Assembly: GCA_013400975.1 (NCBI GenBank)
Contig: WBMZ01006344.1
Location: 248,001 to 312,000 of the forward strand
Length of the DNA stretch: 64,000 nt
DNA from: Atrichornis clamosus
Lineage: Eukaryota; Chordata; Aves; Passeriformes; Menuridae
Reading direction: 5' to 3'
Shown here in pieces: positions 11,348-25,000 of this stretch. The translations under genes were made by a program, and so were the position numbers. Position 1 is the stretch's first letter; every line of letters begins with the position of its first letter. A model generated the notes under the pieces. It was not told where the DNA came from. It did not search any database and saw only the letters and a list, made by a program, of their open reading frames with translations.

Positions 11348-14217
11348 ATCCACAGCAACATGGCCAGATTAGACCTTAATTAAAACCTTAATTAAACCAT
11401 CAGTGCGTGATGATCCAGAAACCTGAGTTCTCATGGGCTGACGAACTGGACAGCTCTGGGAAATGGGACACTTGCCCCTGCTCTGCTCCCTTTGCATCAC
11501 CAGAGCAGCATCTCCCATGAATGTGCTTCTTGTGATGTCTCCTGTCTCACTGCAAGATGCTGGATCTGGGGATTTCGAAAGGGATTGAAGAAACAAAGTC
11601 AATTGGGTTTCTAGGCAAGGACTAAAATGTTGAAACAGCTCAGAGTGACCAGTGGAGTGCTGGGTGAATGCCGCTGCCTGTGGTAGTCAGAGTCAGGCCA
11701 CTGGGCCAGCTGCTGGGGCGGTGCATTTTGTACAGCACAGAAGTGTGTGTCTGTGAGAGCAATAGGCTGGGGTGGCAGATAAGGCACAGACAGGGAGTCA
11801 GGGGACCTCCAGCCTTCACTCCCCTGGCACTGGCTTCTTTCATTTGCCTTCCTTATTAAGAAAGCAAGCTTAGGGCAGAAAATTGTCCTAGTTCATGTTA
11901 GTGCAGTGTAATGGGGTCCTGACCCCAGTGGGGGCTCGGGGTGCCACTGAAATACACACACTAATAACCGTGCTGACCTGCTCTGTATCTTATTATTCCA
12001 GTATCCAGCTCCTGTTACAAGGAACAGTTCATTCCTGGAGGTGTAGTGGAAGTAACCACTAGAAAATATAGTTTATTTTCATTCCTTTTTAATGCCAGCA
12101 ATATATAAACATTATTTTTCAGAAAGAAAAGGGGGGCCCCTCAAGTGCAGTAGTGTGGAGCTTTCCAAGTGTGTTTAAAGACATTTGTATGAAATGGCCA
12201 TCTGAGCAGTTTTTATGGGCTGCTGTGCTCAGAGGATTTCAGGTCCTGCATCTCTAGAGAGAGAAGCAAAACTGAATCCTAAAACAGCATTTCTGTCAGG
12301 AGCAGCAGAAGTCATCTTCTGCAAGGACAGGAACAGCTCACAGACTTCCTCCTGCCAGGGCAGAAATGTTCTTACCTACAGCTGGTGGTGGGGCATGTGG
12401 GAGTACAAGCAACCAGAGGAGATTCAGGCATCTGCAAGGAAAATATGCCAGAAAATGGACTTTTGCAGGGATGTTTCATTGCAAGGCTTTAAGAATCCCA
12501 GAGCCAGGAATCTGCTGACACTGTCACATTATCCTTTCCTAGGCACTATTAGCTGAGACAACTTACAAATGGTTGGACTGGTCGCCTAAAGGAATTGTTG
12601 GCCTTTGCCAAGAGAGATAGGAAGAGTTGCACAGAAGATTCGAGTGAATCAGCCACCGCAGTGTGGAGGTGTCAGGATGGATAATGAGCCTTTCTTCTCC
12701 TTCCAGAACTGCAGGAGCCTACAACAGGGCAGGAAATATCAGATAAAAATACACTGACCACACATTGCCTCTAGTAACAAGCAACAGCCTGGCAAAATCA
12801 AACCAATCTAGTGGATTAGAGGATGGAGTTGACAGCACATTCTTACTTCTTTTAACACTTCATGAGGGTATTCAGATAGCACAAAAGTGAGGGGGGTCTG
12901 ACTGTGCTGTTTAGAGTAGAAAGCCATTCTCCACCACCTATTATTTAGGGTCACAGGAGTAACTGCAGCTCAAGTGAAGGATAATTTGGAGTACTTCTGA
13001 CTTTCACTTCGAATGAATAGAGCTTTAGCCATTTTCAGGGAGAAATTGTACCTTTCTCATTGGCTTTGTTGTGTGACAGTGTGAGGATTGCCTGTCTGAT
13101 GGTACAGAGCTCACCTCTTGGACGGATTTACTCCAGGGCTGTAAAAGAGGTTGTCAAATAAAGATGGAAATATGCAACTGAGACGTTATTTTATTTTCAT
13201 GCTCAGGAGTCCCATTAATGCATTTCAGACCTGTGAGCACAGAGGTTACCAGTGAACTCTTGTCTGAATGGGCAAATTGGTGAGCGCAGCAGAGCAGGAG
13301 AGTTGTCAGGGGGCAAAAAGCTGAAAATTATATGTGTGATTCCAAGAGCCAGCCTTTTCTGCTTGGTAAATATTGTGTTTTGCTCTGGCTAAACTAGATT
13401 AACAGCTTAGCTGTAGGAGAAGTGGAATCATGCTTTTATCACTGCATTATCTTTTAAAGCATATGCAGTTTAACGTGTGGCAAATGGGCAGAAGAATAAC
13501 ACAGTGACAATTACACTGCTGTCTCACCAACACATGGACTTGACTGAACATTATCTCCCCAGCAAGTGCCTTCATGGACAGGAGTGATTCACATTTTCCT
13601 GAAGGTCAGCAACACAGAGTTGTTAAAAGAGCAAAACATGAAGGTTCTTCTGATGTCAGCCCTCTGTGTTCTCCCTTGATTCCCTTTCCCCCTGCATTTA
13701 AGCTGTAGAGGAAGTGACTCCAGCAGCAAAGGTGAAGCCCAAGATAAGAGTGTGAGCTCACGTAACATGAATTCATTTAACTTCATGAACTGCAGTGGTG
13801 GTATTTTTAGGAGTCGTTAAGTATAACAGGGATATAATGAAGATAGGCTTATTTAGTCTTTAGAGTAGCCATGACTCAAATCTTGTGGGGCTTTCTAAAT
13901 CAAGCTCAGTGGCTTAAGCTGTATCTGGAAAAATTCTGTGCAGCAAGGAGTGAAGTCAGCAGAGCTGAGGTATTTAATGAGCACTACTGAAGTAGTCCCA
14001 GCAACAGGGGAGAGGGCAGCATTCTCCGAGGGGCTCAGTTAGTGCAGGGAGAAAAGAGAAGAAATGCTGGCAAAATAAAAGTTCCTAAAGATGTTTTATT
14101 TTCAGGTGTATAGATTTCACTTGTAAAAAAAAAAAAAAAACAACGAAAAAATTTCAAATAGAAATTCTGTTCTCTTGCCTGGGCTGAAGAAGAAGTCATA
14201 CCTGGAGTACAGCAGAT

Positions 14218-14415
14218 GATGTGTGAGGGTGCTGAAGGTGCTGGAATGGGTTGCCCAGAGAAGCTGTGGCTGCCCCATACCTGGAAGTGCCCAAGGCCAG
14301 GTTGGACGGGGCTTGGAGCACCCTGGGATAGTGGGAGGTGTCCCTGCCCATGGCAGGGGTGGAACGAGATGGGCTTTAAGGTCCCTTCCAACCCAAACCA
14401 TTGTAGGATTCTATG
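14218..14415 (+). mobile_element. CR1 LINE 3' fragment, sense
   Basis: The copy contains the diagnostic run GCCCAGAGAAGCTGTGGCTG, then CTGGAAGTGCCCAAGGCCAG, GGGCTTGGAGCACCCTGGGA, CCTGCCCATGGCAGG and TTTAAGGTCCCTTCCAACCC, closing with ATTCTATG. It is 5'-truncated and moderately diverged. A poly-A run lies about 80 bases upstream but is not part of the element. Confidence 0.95.
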
Positions 14416-14479
14416 TGTAGGGTGCTCTGAGGAACACAAATGTGGGCTAATTTTAGAGGGAAAAAAGTTTCTGCAAGAA

Positions 14480-14504
14480 GTATTATTATTATTATTATTA
14501 TTTT
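14480..14504. repeat. (ATT)n microsatellite
   Basis: About eight TAT/ATT trinucleotide units in a row, just downstream of a CR1 3' end. Confidence 0.9.
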
Positions 14505-14879
14505 ATATTGCATTCACTGTTTTGATGAGTAAGGATTGCAAGTCCACTTAAACTATTTGAGATTAAAATGATAGCTGTTGTCCTCCTGTTTCTGGGTGCA
14601 TGCTGGGTGCTTCAGAAGAGTAAACTCCCCATTACAGTATAACATAGTAAAATATTAGAGTCATTTGCACTACACTGGGATTTTACACCCTATTACTGCT
14701 CTGAATTATCTGTCATTAGCCCTCATTAAAGGCAGATTTGGTTAGATGGACAATTGTCTATTGCAATTTGATTGCAAATATGTTGCTAGGCTTTCAAATG
14801 AATATTTAAGGTGGATCATTGCACAATTTCCCTACAAATTCTTTTTTTATCTTGTCCTTCCTCTCTCTCCATCTTTTAA

Positions 14880-15017
<138 letters not shown>

Positions 15018-15202
15018 TAAGTTTCTGCTTTGCTTCTATCTTGGGCCTTCTGGCTACAGTGTTGGTGCTTCAAAAAGAAGAATAAAGAGAGATAAAACAT
15101 TGCTTTTGTGTGACAGAGGGCAGCAGTGAATGCCTGTTTATGTAACCTTGACACTAAGAGGCTGTAGTCCCAGAAGAAATGCCTGTTCGAGCTAACAGAG
15201 AG

Positions 15203-15298
15203 GAGGTTTATATCAGATATCAGGGAGAAACTCTTCCCTGTGAGGGTGGGGAGGCCCTGGCACTGGTTGCCCACAGAACCTGTGGATGCCTCATCCCA
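15203..15298 (+). mobile_element. CR1 LINE fragment, sense, lacking the 3' tail
   Basis: It contains TATCAGATATCAGGGAG, CTCTTCCCTGTGAGGGTGGG and GAGGCCCTGGCACTGGTTGC, the familiar segment of CR1 about 200 bases before its 3' end. It then breaks off after GATGCCTCATCCC. The copy is truncated at both ends and lies under 200 bases downstream of the transmembrane exon. Confidence 0.9.
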
Positions 15299-17095
15299 AA
15301 CATTTTTCCAACACCTGGTTCTTCTGATGTTTTGGCTGCCCAGACTGTTACAACATAAATTGTTGCCTCACAGATAACACAGAAAAACCCAGAAGCAGAA
15401 ATACTTGTAGTGCAGAGCAAGTTCTAGAGGTTGGAGACTGAGGATCTGTTTGCTCTATACAGAGGTTCCCAATGCTGACCTGAGCTGGCCCCTGAGACAG
15501 CCACGGGGCCTCCAGCTGAACTTGCCTGGTCCCTGAAGCAGCAACGTGTGGTGAATTTGGCTGTGATGTCCCCTGGACAGGACTTGGCTCTATCTGGTTT
15601 AGCCACAGGCGCTCTAAACCTGAGCAATTTTCTTCAGAGTTGACATTAGAAAGGAGGCGAGTGGGAGTATTAGAAAGTTAAATTCTCCCTTTTTTTTTCC
15701 TAGAGCTGGGAAATTGCATTTTCCTCTGTGCTCTTTCCATGCCCCCTCCCAGGGCAGACAATCAAAATCCCTGCAGTCTGTATCTCTGTCTGTTTGCTGT
15801 CATTTGCAAGGATACCCCCTGGAATACACACTGAAATAAGGAATAAACTGGCTCATCAACTTTAAAATCTTCTCCCATTTAGAAGCTGTGAGAGTGCAGG
15901 AGGGGGTTGGGGAGGCTGCAGCACAGCTCCAGCACCTCCAGACCTGCTGATCACATCCCTTGTGGGGCTGCCTCGCATGGGCACCACCACTCACATCCAA
16001 CTGGGGCTTGGAGCTACATATGGACAAGTGTTCCCTTGCAGATGAACTTCAGTCTGTCTGGCTCATTTCATTTGTAAACTAATGTGCATTGGGACCAGCT
16101 TTTATAGAAGGAGAAGCCAATTTGGACCACAAAGTGATTGGAATTTCTGGAGGAGCAGAGCTGAAAGCTTGAGCTCTTCTGAGAGAACAGTTTAACAACA
16201 AATTCTCTTTTTATTTTGCAAACAGAAGCATGAGGAGCTTAGGCTCTTGCATTCCATGTCTGCATTAACCTCACTTTAAAGAGTTCCCTTCTCACTGCAC
16301 TAACGCTTCAGTGTACCAGCAGTGTAGTCTTGCAAGGCAACAGTGCAGAAAAATCATTTAATGAGATAAACTTGGGATGTTGTCTTCAAGTGGAGCTGGA
16401 AAGTATCACAGTGACATCTGTTCACTGTCCAGGGCATCGCAGTCCAGTGGGAACAGACACAGTGGTGGATTTCCTGGGTGAAGCATTTTGTTACCCAGGG
16501 CAAAGAGCAAAGGAAGGAGAGGGATTAGAAGAGAAGGAGGACACTGGTTTGAGATGAGCACTGAGATCATCAGGAGCCTCTTCTTGTTCCTGTGGGACAC
16601 ACCAAATCAGCAGCATTGATTTGAACCTTTTGGACACAGGGCATGAGCAAGTGGTGCCCAGCTGCTCACAGTTTCAGCAGACCAAACTGCGAAAATTTCA
16701 GGAACTCAGAAATTTCTGGAGGCTGACAGAGTTTTAGAGGGTTTAGTCAGATATGTGAAGCTAAATTAAGCCAACCAGTATATTTATGCAGTGGAAAATT
16801 TGGGGATGACTTTATGTTTGTTGTCTAAAAGTTCTGTTTGAAACTTGAGGCTGCCTAAAGTCTGCTGAAGTTTCTATGTGTGTATATCTATGTCAAAATT
16901 GTGTGTGCATATAAATTTCTGTTTTAAATATGACTCTCTTACAGTATCTAAAATCAGAGTCATTAACAAAATTTGTTTTCTTGGCTTTGGGAACCCACTA
17001 ACTCCATGAGTTAAGTCATAGTATCATTGTTATATGTATGTGACATAAAAATTGCTGCCACGTCATGTAGAGAAAGTGTTTACATGAACATGGAT

Positions 17096-17365
17096 GTGAC
17101 AGGACAAGGGGGAATGGCTTTGAACTGAAAAGGAGTAGGTTTAGATTAGATGTTAGGAAGAAATTCTTCCCTGTGAGGGTGGGGAGGCCCTGGCACAGGG
17201 TGCCCAGAGCAGCTGTGGCTGCCCCTGGATCCCTGGAAGTGCCCAAGGCCAGGCTGGACGGGGCTTGGAGCCACCCGGGATAGTGGAACGTGTCCCTGCC
17301 CATGGCAGGGGACTGGAATGAGATGATTTTTAAGGTCCTTTCCAACCTAAGCCATTCTGGGATTC
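17096..17365 (+). mobile_element. CR1 LINE 3' end, sense
   Basis: It begins at GTGACAGGACAAGGGGGAATG and runs through TTAGATTAGATGTTAGGAAG, CTTCCCTGTGAGGGTGGGGA, GCCCAGAGCAGCTGTGGCTG and CCTGCCCATGGCAGGGGACT to the tail ATTCTGGGATTC. It is one of the best-preserved CR1 3' ends in the window, 5'-truncated. Confidence 0.97.
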
Positions 17366-19790
17366 AGCGATAATTTAACCTGTTAATTTAGAGGTGGTTA
17401 TCAGTGCTCACATGAGTGTATTTGCCCACAGAAGGCAGTACCACTTTCTTTCCTTAATAGATACATATCTTGAAATACCTCATTTTCATTGTATGAAAAT
17501 AATTCTCTAAGGACCTTGGGTTTTTTTGTCCTTAATATTAGTTAAATATATTTTTGTAATAGAGAATACAGGATTGGTTAGTAAAAACAAGACATTTTTC
17601 AGGAGAAAATACCCTTTGACTTTGCAACCCCCCCCAGAGGATTTGATTTTGGTCAGTTCTGATTTCATCTGGGCAGTTTTAATTCTGGTGTAATCGTGAC
17701 TTGTATTTCCCTGGAGTGAAGAATGTGACACTTCTCAGGCTTGTGTGTTTGAGCAGACAAAGCCTGCACTGACCCCTTTAAAAACAAGACTGAATAAATA
17801 GGATCAGACAGCCTGTCATGGGTGCACTGTAAATAAGTTCTTTAAACTGCTGTCGGTAGCAAAAAAGGAGATTTGGGGCTATGTAGGGTCTAGGATTATT
17901 TCTTCCTATGGAAATTCAGCTCCTTATTCTGGATTAGGATTTAGGTTGTTACCTTAAACTAATTAAATAAAACCCCAAAGCCTCTTGGGCAGAACATACC
18001 TAAGCTATAGGATAGAATTAGGAAAAGGGATATTTGCACATTCAGTGACCTGTGTCCCTTCTGTGTCCCTGTTTAAGGTGGGAGACAGGCAGGGCTTTGG
18101 GTTGTGTTGCACATTCTAGGACCAGGTCATATTTTTACTGAACCATAACTCAGACCAGTCTTCACAGGAAGCTTTGAAATATTCCTTTGTAAATCCTTAT
18201 TTTAGGCTGCATATTTTGAGAGAATTTGAGCCAAAATGGACAGTCCAATTCCAAAACATAATCCTCCTTTTGTTTGTCTTCCTTTATTTTCTATCCTTAC
18301 GGATCAGATTTTTCTGAGTCTTCCTGCGCAGCCTGGAGGGATGTGCAGCTTTTTAATGAGAGCTGAGAGTCTGGTGGGATCACAGATGTCTGTGGCCCAG
18401 ACAGGAGAGCAGCAGAAAGTACAGCAAGATGTTCAAGGGAACAGTTAAAATTGATGATGCTGTGTGAACCCTGGTCCTGGCCTCTGAGAGGGATTGGTTT
18501 AATGCAATAATTTGGGGGATTTCAGGGGTTCAGCTGTGTGGGCTCTCATTTTCCACATCCTGGTCATTTTTCCCTTTGTTTAGAGGCTCAGTGGAACTTG
18601 GAATTTCACAGGGAAGCTCAGTGGCAAACACTTCACATTGCTAGGGCCTGCAGAATGTCTGGCTTTCAGGAGAGAACAGGATTTAGTTAAAACACATTCA
18701 GGTGTATCGTGGAATCAGGGCCATTCAAATAACTTGGCATACATCAGGAATCTGGCCAGAATATCAGGTTTATAGCAAAGGCCATCACCAGGAAAACCAT
18801 GTCACGTCAGTTTGACCCTCATGAACTGCCCTCAGAGCAGAGAGGGTGATTGTGGACAGAGTCACTGAGCTGGGCCTGGTTTCCACATGTGCTTACAGAA
18901 GTTGTGTTCAGAGCAACCACAAAAGTGAACATTCAAATCCTACATTTCTATTTCTAAGCGATTCCTAGTCAAGTGTCCTCAAGGATGGGATTTTAAAGCT
19001 GTGCAATAGGTTGAAGTTTGTGTTTCATTGTTTTCCCTGTCTTGACCATTGCTGCTGCTTTTGAGGTAAATCTGTAATACCCTGGGCTAGGTCTGTTGTG
19101 AACCAGTCTTTTCAAAGAAGCCCCTTTCCAGTTATAAAAGGGAAATCACCTCTTAAGCTTTAACTGATTGCCAAGGCTCAGTTTGTGGTGCTGCCCAAAA
19201 TGTTCTGAAATGAATTGAAAAACTGTGGTAGAAAATGCTTAATCACAGTGACGCAGACAGCTAATGCATACCCCCAGTGCTCAGCTATAAATATGGAGTG
19301 ATGCTTGAATTGTTAATGAACTATTTGCATTTTAGAGTTTGATGAAGCTTGATTTGTCATTAGACAATTTGCTCATTGTCTAAATATTCCAAAATTGTGG
19401 CGTTCTTACATTGTCACTTTCCTATTTATTGTTGCTTGTATTAATAGCTCTGACAGCTTTCTTTCCATTTCAAAAATTTCAAAGCACTTAACAGGCAAAA
19501 CTAAGCCTCATTGCCCATGTAACTGACGTGACAAGGTGAGGGAACTGAAAGGTGAGGGGTGACACAAGTCAGTAGCAGAAGTGGAAACACAACCTGTCTC
19601 CAGTACCCATTCCTCACCAACATACAGCTCCTGAAAGAAGTGTAGGCAAATGGTAGCTCAATACAAAAAGCAGCTCAAATACTTTGTATATTGGAAAAAA
19701 AATCCGAGAGTTCATCTAAATCTAATGATGTGATTTTCTTTTTTTCTCCTTTTGGATATTTTGTTCATCTGTCTGGCCATCGATATTTAG

Positions 19791-19820
19791 AAGAAATGCA
19801 TATTCCTACTCCTATTACTT
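19791..19820 (+). CDS. PTPRT: PTPRT 30-nt tyrosine-rich cassette exon, cytoplasmic juxtamembrane
   Basis: The exon is 30 nt between ATATTTAG and the perfect donor GTAAGT. Joined to AG of the transmembrane exon it reads R-RNAYSYSYY and leaves TT, which with G at 29635 makes leucine. It therefore inserts ten residues, among them four tyrosines, immediately after the stop-transfer arginines. Length divisible by three and identical border phases make it skippable in frame. From memory the same RNAYSYSYYL insert occurs in mammalian PTPRT as an alternatively spliced exon. The weak acceptor, with purines in the pyrimidine tract, and the strong donor suit a regulated microexon. The tyrosines could be phosphorylation or self-dephosphorylation sites near the membrane; this is inference. 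At 30 nt it would be missed by most gene finders. Confidence 0.92.
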
Positions 19821-19906
19821 GTAAGTACTTGGCTGGGGATGATGTTTCTTGAGCATGTTCACCCTGTGGTAATTTTGTGCTTTGTTGTATTCTTTTCTTT
19901 TACCAT

Positions 19907-19930
19907 TTGTTGTTGTTGTTGTTGTTGTTT
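19907..19930. repeat. (GTT)n microsatellite
   Basis: About eight GTT units, about 90 bases downstream of the 30-nt microexon, flanked by T-rich sequence. Such U-rich intronic stretches can bind splicing regulators, but that is inference here. Confidence 0.9.
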
Positions 19931-20089
19931 GTTTACCATTCCATTTTTCCTTGTCTTCCCAGCAGATTGTGTTTTATTTCCTCAGCTGTTACGTTTTCCC
20001 TGTTTTACCATTGTACCTGTAACTGTGCCTGCAAAAACGTGAATGTCCACAGATATGTCAGTTATGGTTTATAGCTCTTCAAACTGGAT

Positions 20090-20321
20090 ATTCTTCTTTA
20101 GATTGGATATCAGGAAAAATTTCTTCACCAAAAGGGCTGTCCACCACCGGAACAGGTGGCCCAGGGAAGTGGTGGAGTCACCATCCCTGGAAGCACTTAA
20201 AAGTTGTGTAGATGTGGCACTTGGGGACATGGGTTAGTGATGGACCTGGCAGTGCTGGGGGAACAGTTGGACTTGATGATCTTAGAAATCTTTTCCAACA
20301 TACACAATTCTATGATTCTGT
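20090..20321 (+). mobile_element. CR1 LINE 3' end, sense, diverged subtype
   Basis: It includes GATTGGATATCAGGAAAAAT, TTCTTCACCAAAAGGGCTGT, GGAACAGGTGGCCCAGGGAA, GTGGTGGAGTCACCATCCCT and TTGGACTTGATGATCTTAGA, ending AATTCTATGATTCTG. This is a different CR1 subfamily from the 17096 copy and is 5'-truncated. Confidence 0.95.
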
Positions 20322-21977
20322 AAATTCGAATGGACAAATACAGAGTGTCCCAAGTGCACCTTTTAAATGGACCATTATTCGCAGCCAGACTTCAGGGAAA
20401 TTCACACCTGAAGGTTATTGTTGGGACTTTCTCAGCCGTGGATATTTTTTTACAAATTGTAATGTTTCTGACAAGTAAGCCTTGTCATTATCTCAGCAAA
20501 CATCCCTGTCCCTGGAGTTGCCAGGTTCCGAGTGTTGGTTTAGATCATTGGATGATGAAGTGGTTCAGATATTCAGATCTAAATCACCTGTCCAGTCCTA
20601 ATGACAATGCTGCATAATTAAGGCAGTTGTTAAGGCACATGAAAATGCTTCACACATCGGTACTTCCAGAGCCATCTGTTGTCTAAAGACTGAGGGGCTG
20701 GAAAGCAATCAGGGCCAAGCTGTTTCTGCCATGATAACAGTTGTCTGAGGATCAGGAGGAGGAGAGGGCTGGATCAGTGATGTGAGGAAAGAGTCCTGGA
20801 GAAGTGAGTTGGATGTGTCTGCTGCCATCAGAGGTTGGGAGGGTTGGAGAAGGCAGCTGTTGCTGGAGCAGCTCTGCCCTCTCCATCTCTCAGAAGCAGC
20901 AGGGGCCGCATCACTGACATCAGCCTTTTCCCAGGAAGCACCACCCTGCCAGACTTGTCAGGGCTCTGAAACCCAGCAAGTTGTCCAAGGGCCACATGTG
21001 CCCTGATGGCCCCTCCTGGTCTGCTGCTCCAGCAGCCACCTCCTCTGCCCCTCCCTACAGTTCCTGTGTGTCTCATGTTGGGGCTTTGTCCTGGGGACAC
21101 ACCTGGAGGGTGTTCAGCAGGCCAGTGAAACGAGAGGGTTAATGTGCTGCCATTGTAAGGGAGGTTGACTTCTTTTCCACATGGTTTTGCTTTACATCCA
21201 AACAACAGGGAAAAGGAGTTAAGTCTGAGGATCCCTGTGTTGGGGATCTCCACTGCTTGGAGGGGATTTGCTTCTCAGTGACCTATCAGAAAACTCCTGA
21301 AAGAGGAACCTTCCGCACTTTCTGAGCATGTGAGGAGCTTTAGGAGAGCACCCCAAGTCATGACCTTGCCCAGTGATGTAATTGTAAATGCAGAGTAACT
21401 CCATTTCCTCTCGACTTCACACTGTCTCACCAAGAGTGGAATTCGACCTTAAGTAGTCAGATGAAAGAGAAGTTTAACTAAGTGCTAAAGTAGGGGATGG
21501 TTCTAACCCATAGGTGCTCCTAGCTAGTTGAACTTAGTGATAGAACCTTTCCTCTTCTGCGCATTTCTCCTGTCTTGCTGTTCTGGTCTCCTTTCGACCA
21601 GCAGCACCATTGCCTGAAAAATTCAGTCTGAGGTTCTCCATCATAATTTTGCCTCTTCCCAGCAGGCAGTGTGTGGTCAGAATGTTCCCTGCTTTATTTG
21701 ATTTTGAGATTTGTGTGTTTAAAAAGCAGAATCAACTTCTGAGCCCTATGTGACCCATTTCACAGCTGCACAGCACTGCTTTAAGCAGTCAGCTGAGGAT
21801 TGCTCTGCCAGGGCAAGCACAGGGATCCTTAAGGGATCTGTTTGCTGTGGATCAATTAACTAGAACCTTTTTCCTCAGGGAACAGTGCAGTGACTCAGGG
21901 AAAGTGAAGAGAGAAACCTCTGGAGGTCACTCAAGCCTGGGGTTGCAATGAGCTTCAGCAGAGGCAGAAGCAAGGGC

Positions 21978-22007
21978 TTTAATAAGGTTTAATAAAGTTT
22001 AATAAGG
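21978..22007. repeat. Three tandem copies of a 10-nt unit
   Basis: TTTAATAAGG occurs at 21978, as TTTAATAAAG at 21988, and again at 21998. It is a short direct repeat without further signal. Confidence 0.9.
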
Positions 22008-25000
22008 CAGATGCCCACCATGCAGCAAGTCACACAAGGGAATAGCCAGAGGTATCATCAGGCAAGCTTAGTGTTCCTAAGAGCCAGTGGAGATTTGAGC
22101 TCAGGATGCAGAAATGGTGGGGCTTTACCTCCCTGGTACCACACCCAACATTTTTTTGCAAAGAGCTCGTTCTTAGCTGTGTTTATGGTGACCCAGGGAC
22201 CCCCCCAGGCACCAGCTCTGCAAGCTGGGGCATCGTGGTAGTGGAGGCAACACATAAACTCTCATCTCACAGTAAACACTTCCGTCACCAGGCTCTGCAT
22301 GGAAGCATTTTGTTCCAGATGGACACTTGGTCTGTTCCCTGATGTGGGAAAACCAATCTCTGTTGTCTTTTTCCCTTGAACAGCAATCAAGGTAAGAGGG
22401 ATGTTCCAGTAGGGAGGGAAGAAAGCAGGAGAAAAGCTCCATGAAGGAGCATACAATGAAGTTTTCTTGAGTTTCATGTTTCAAGTTTCACATGAAATAG
22501 GGTGTTTCATTATAATTGCAGATGAAAATCTGAAATTGCTAAGGACTGTGCAATTCTTAGCCAAACTTGATTGAAATTGCTCTAGACTCCTGTGAGCAGA
22601 GAGGCTGGATTTAAATTTATTTGAAATGTTGTGAAAATAACAGCAACAATATGTATAGATACAGATTTTTTAAATAGAATTTGTTTCCATGCTATGACCT
22701 TGTATGAATGTTTTAGTCCTGAAGCAAAAATCAGCGGAACGAGTTACCAGTATTGAAAAGCAGGTTCCCAAATAGACCTGCTGGCAGACCTTTAAATGTG
22801 ACCATATGGACTACATCACTTCATTTTGGTTTCAGTTTCTGGACTTTAAAGTTGTGTTTCTTAGAGCAATTCACGTCCGCTTTCAGATAAGTCCTCTCAA
22901 CCCTTTGTCATCTGCTGTACTGGTATTTCTTCTTGTTAGGGACCAAAATCTCCAACCCTAGCTCTTTTAACCAGTTCTGAATGTGAATTCTGTTAAAGTC
23001 ACAGACACCTGTGCCATGAGTAACTGGTGTTTGCAGAGACAGGCACAGCATTGTGGTTATCTCTAGCCTGGAGCTCTGCCTTCAGCCAGTCTTGTGTTCT
23101 GCTGCATTCCAGGACTGTAAAATCTGATTCTGTAAGATTCACTATCTGCAGCTCTGGTGAAATCAGTCAAAAATATTCATTTATAGGAGCAGCTCTTTCA
23201 GCTATTTTGGGCATACATAGTTATAGGTAAAAAGTTATGGGATTTTTATCAAATATATGGCAGCACTTAACTGAAAACTTCCTACAACGAATAGGACAGG
23301 ATGAAAGAGAAGGTCACAGAGCTCTTTAACATGCTGTAAGTGGAAATGCAAACCCAGGAGGCCTCGATTCCTAACCTGCAGCTCATTGTGCAGGGCTGAC
23401 ATCACACAGTGCACTCCAGTTTACATCAGCAAAGGTCAGCTGGGTACGGTCTGAGATGCTGGGAAAAGAAAGAGGTGGGATTAGGAGTGCCTGTCCTGGT
23501 GCACTCCTTGCATCCCTGTCCCCAGGGTGATGCCTGAACCTTCTCACAGGAGTTACTCTGTATTTACACCAACACAAAACATGTCTAAGGTTGGGGCAGA
23601 ACTGCTGCTGTCTTTCTGCACTCAAGTTTACTGGGCAGTGTAAGATACCAGCCAGGTCTGGAGAATGTTGGTTTTTCTCCCAGCTGAAGCTGTAGAACAC
23701 AGCCAGCCATTCATCCACCTTACAGGAGGGCTTGCACTTAATGACAGACACCTCTTTTGCAACAGTACTTTCAACTGCAGCAATCCATATCATGATTTTG
23801 TTATTTGCTCACCAGGAAAAGAAATGGAAATGCTGTCTGTGTGTGGGTGGTTTGTTTTGGTTTGTTTCTTTCTCCTGGGCTGGGTAATGGCTGCAGAATG
23901 AAATTTAATCAAGAGTGATATGAGACCTGGGAAGTATTTCTGGAAGTACAGAGATTCATGTGTGTGTTACAAGCATTCAGTTTAATGTTATTTATAAGGA
24001 AAGGGCACTCAATGGCCAAGATGTTGTTTTCCTTCTCTCCCTGAACTGACCAGAGCTCCAGGGTGACGATTGCAATGTAGGAAGCCCCTTCAACTCCCAC
24101 TGGAATTTCAGACCAGTTTGAGTTGTTGGAGGTTTCAGCTGGGGGTTCCTTTTCAGGGGAGAGATTGTCAAAGGTCATTAAGCAAAATTTATACTTACAT
24201 TTTTTGAAATAACAGAGTTTGTGATGAATTTATTTCCACCATCTGTGGGACATTTGAAAAGAAAAACATCCCTTTATTTTATTTATGGGCATAGCTCCAT
24301 ATAACCACATTCATACATAAATATCTCCATATATTTCCATGGATGGTGGGATCTGCCTGCACAGGTCAGCTTCCTAAATCAGGATTTTAAGAAGAAACAT
24401 TCTCATTAGATGGTTTTCTCATTAGATGATGGAAAAACAGAATCGTTAATCAGTGGCTATGCCAGTCTAATGAAAGCAAATTAAAAAAAAAAAATCAAAA
24501 TGCAGAAAGTAGTTGAGATTTCATTTAGAACATGTATGTGTGGTGATTGCAAACCTGCACTTGGCAGAGGGCAGGGTTTGTGTCTGTCTGTACCAGAATG
24601 GACTTGTACTGCATGGCTCTTACACGCACCTGTCTTGTCTAAAGTTTCTCTGGTTGTAAGTAAAATTAAAAAAAACCCCTATATATAAAACTAAGTCCTC
24701 CACAAATAGTGGTTAATTCGATCAAGTGAAGCTTAGCTCATATTTCTGAAGAGCCTGTGTTTGTGTACACACAGTGCAAAATACTCAGGGCATCTCCTGA
24801 CTTACCTGTACATCACTGCCCTTTTCCTGCCCCGTGACGTTTGCTCTGTAAGCGGCAGTGCTCCTCACTCTTCACCACACCTTGACTGCACCTGTACTAC
24901 CCCTGTGCTCCAGTGCCCGCCCTCTGCTCCTGCCACAGCCTGCACCCAGTTTGGCTTCACCATGGCAGGTGTAAAAGGCACAAGCAAAGCTGTCGGTGCC

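Noticed and set aside
11513..11560. CTCCCATGAATGTG as an alternative match to the mammalian cassette (APMG...)
   Set aside because: There is no acceptor at the needed position and no downstream match. The 5802-5858 exon fits length, phase and C-terminal motif far better.
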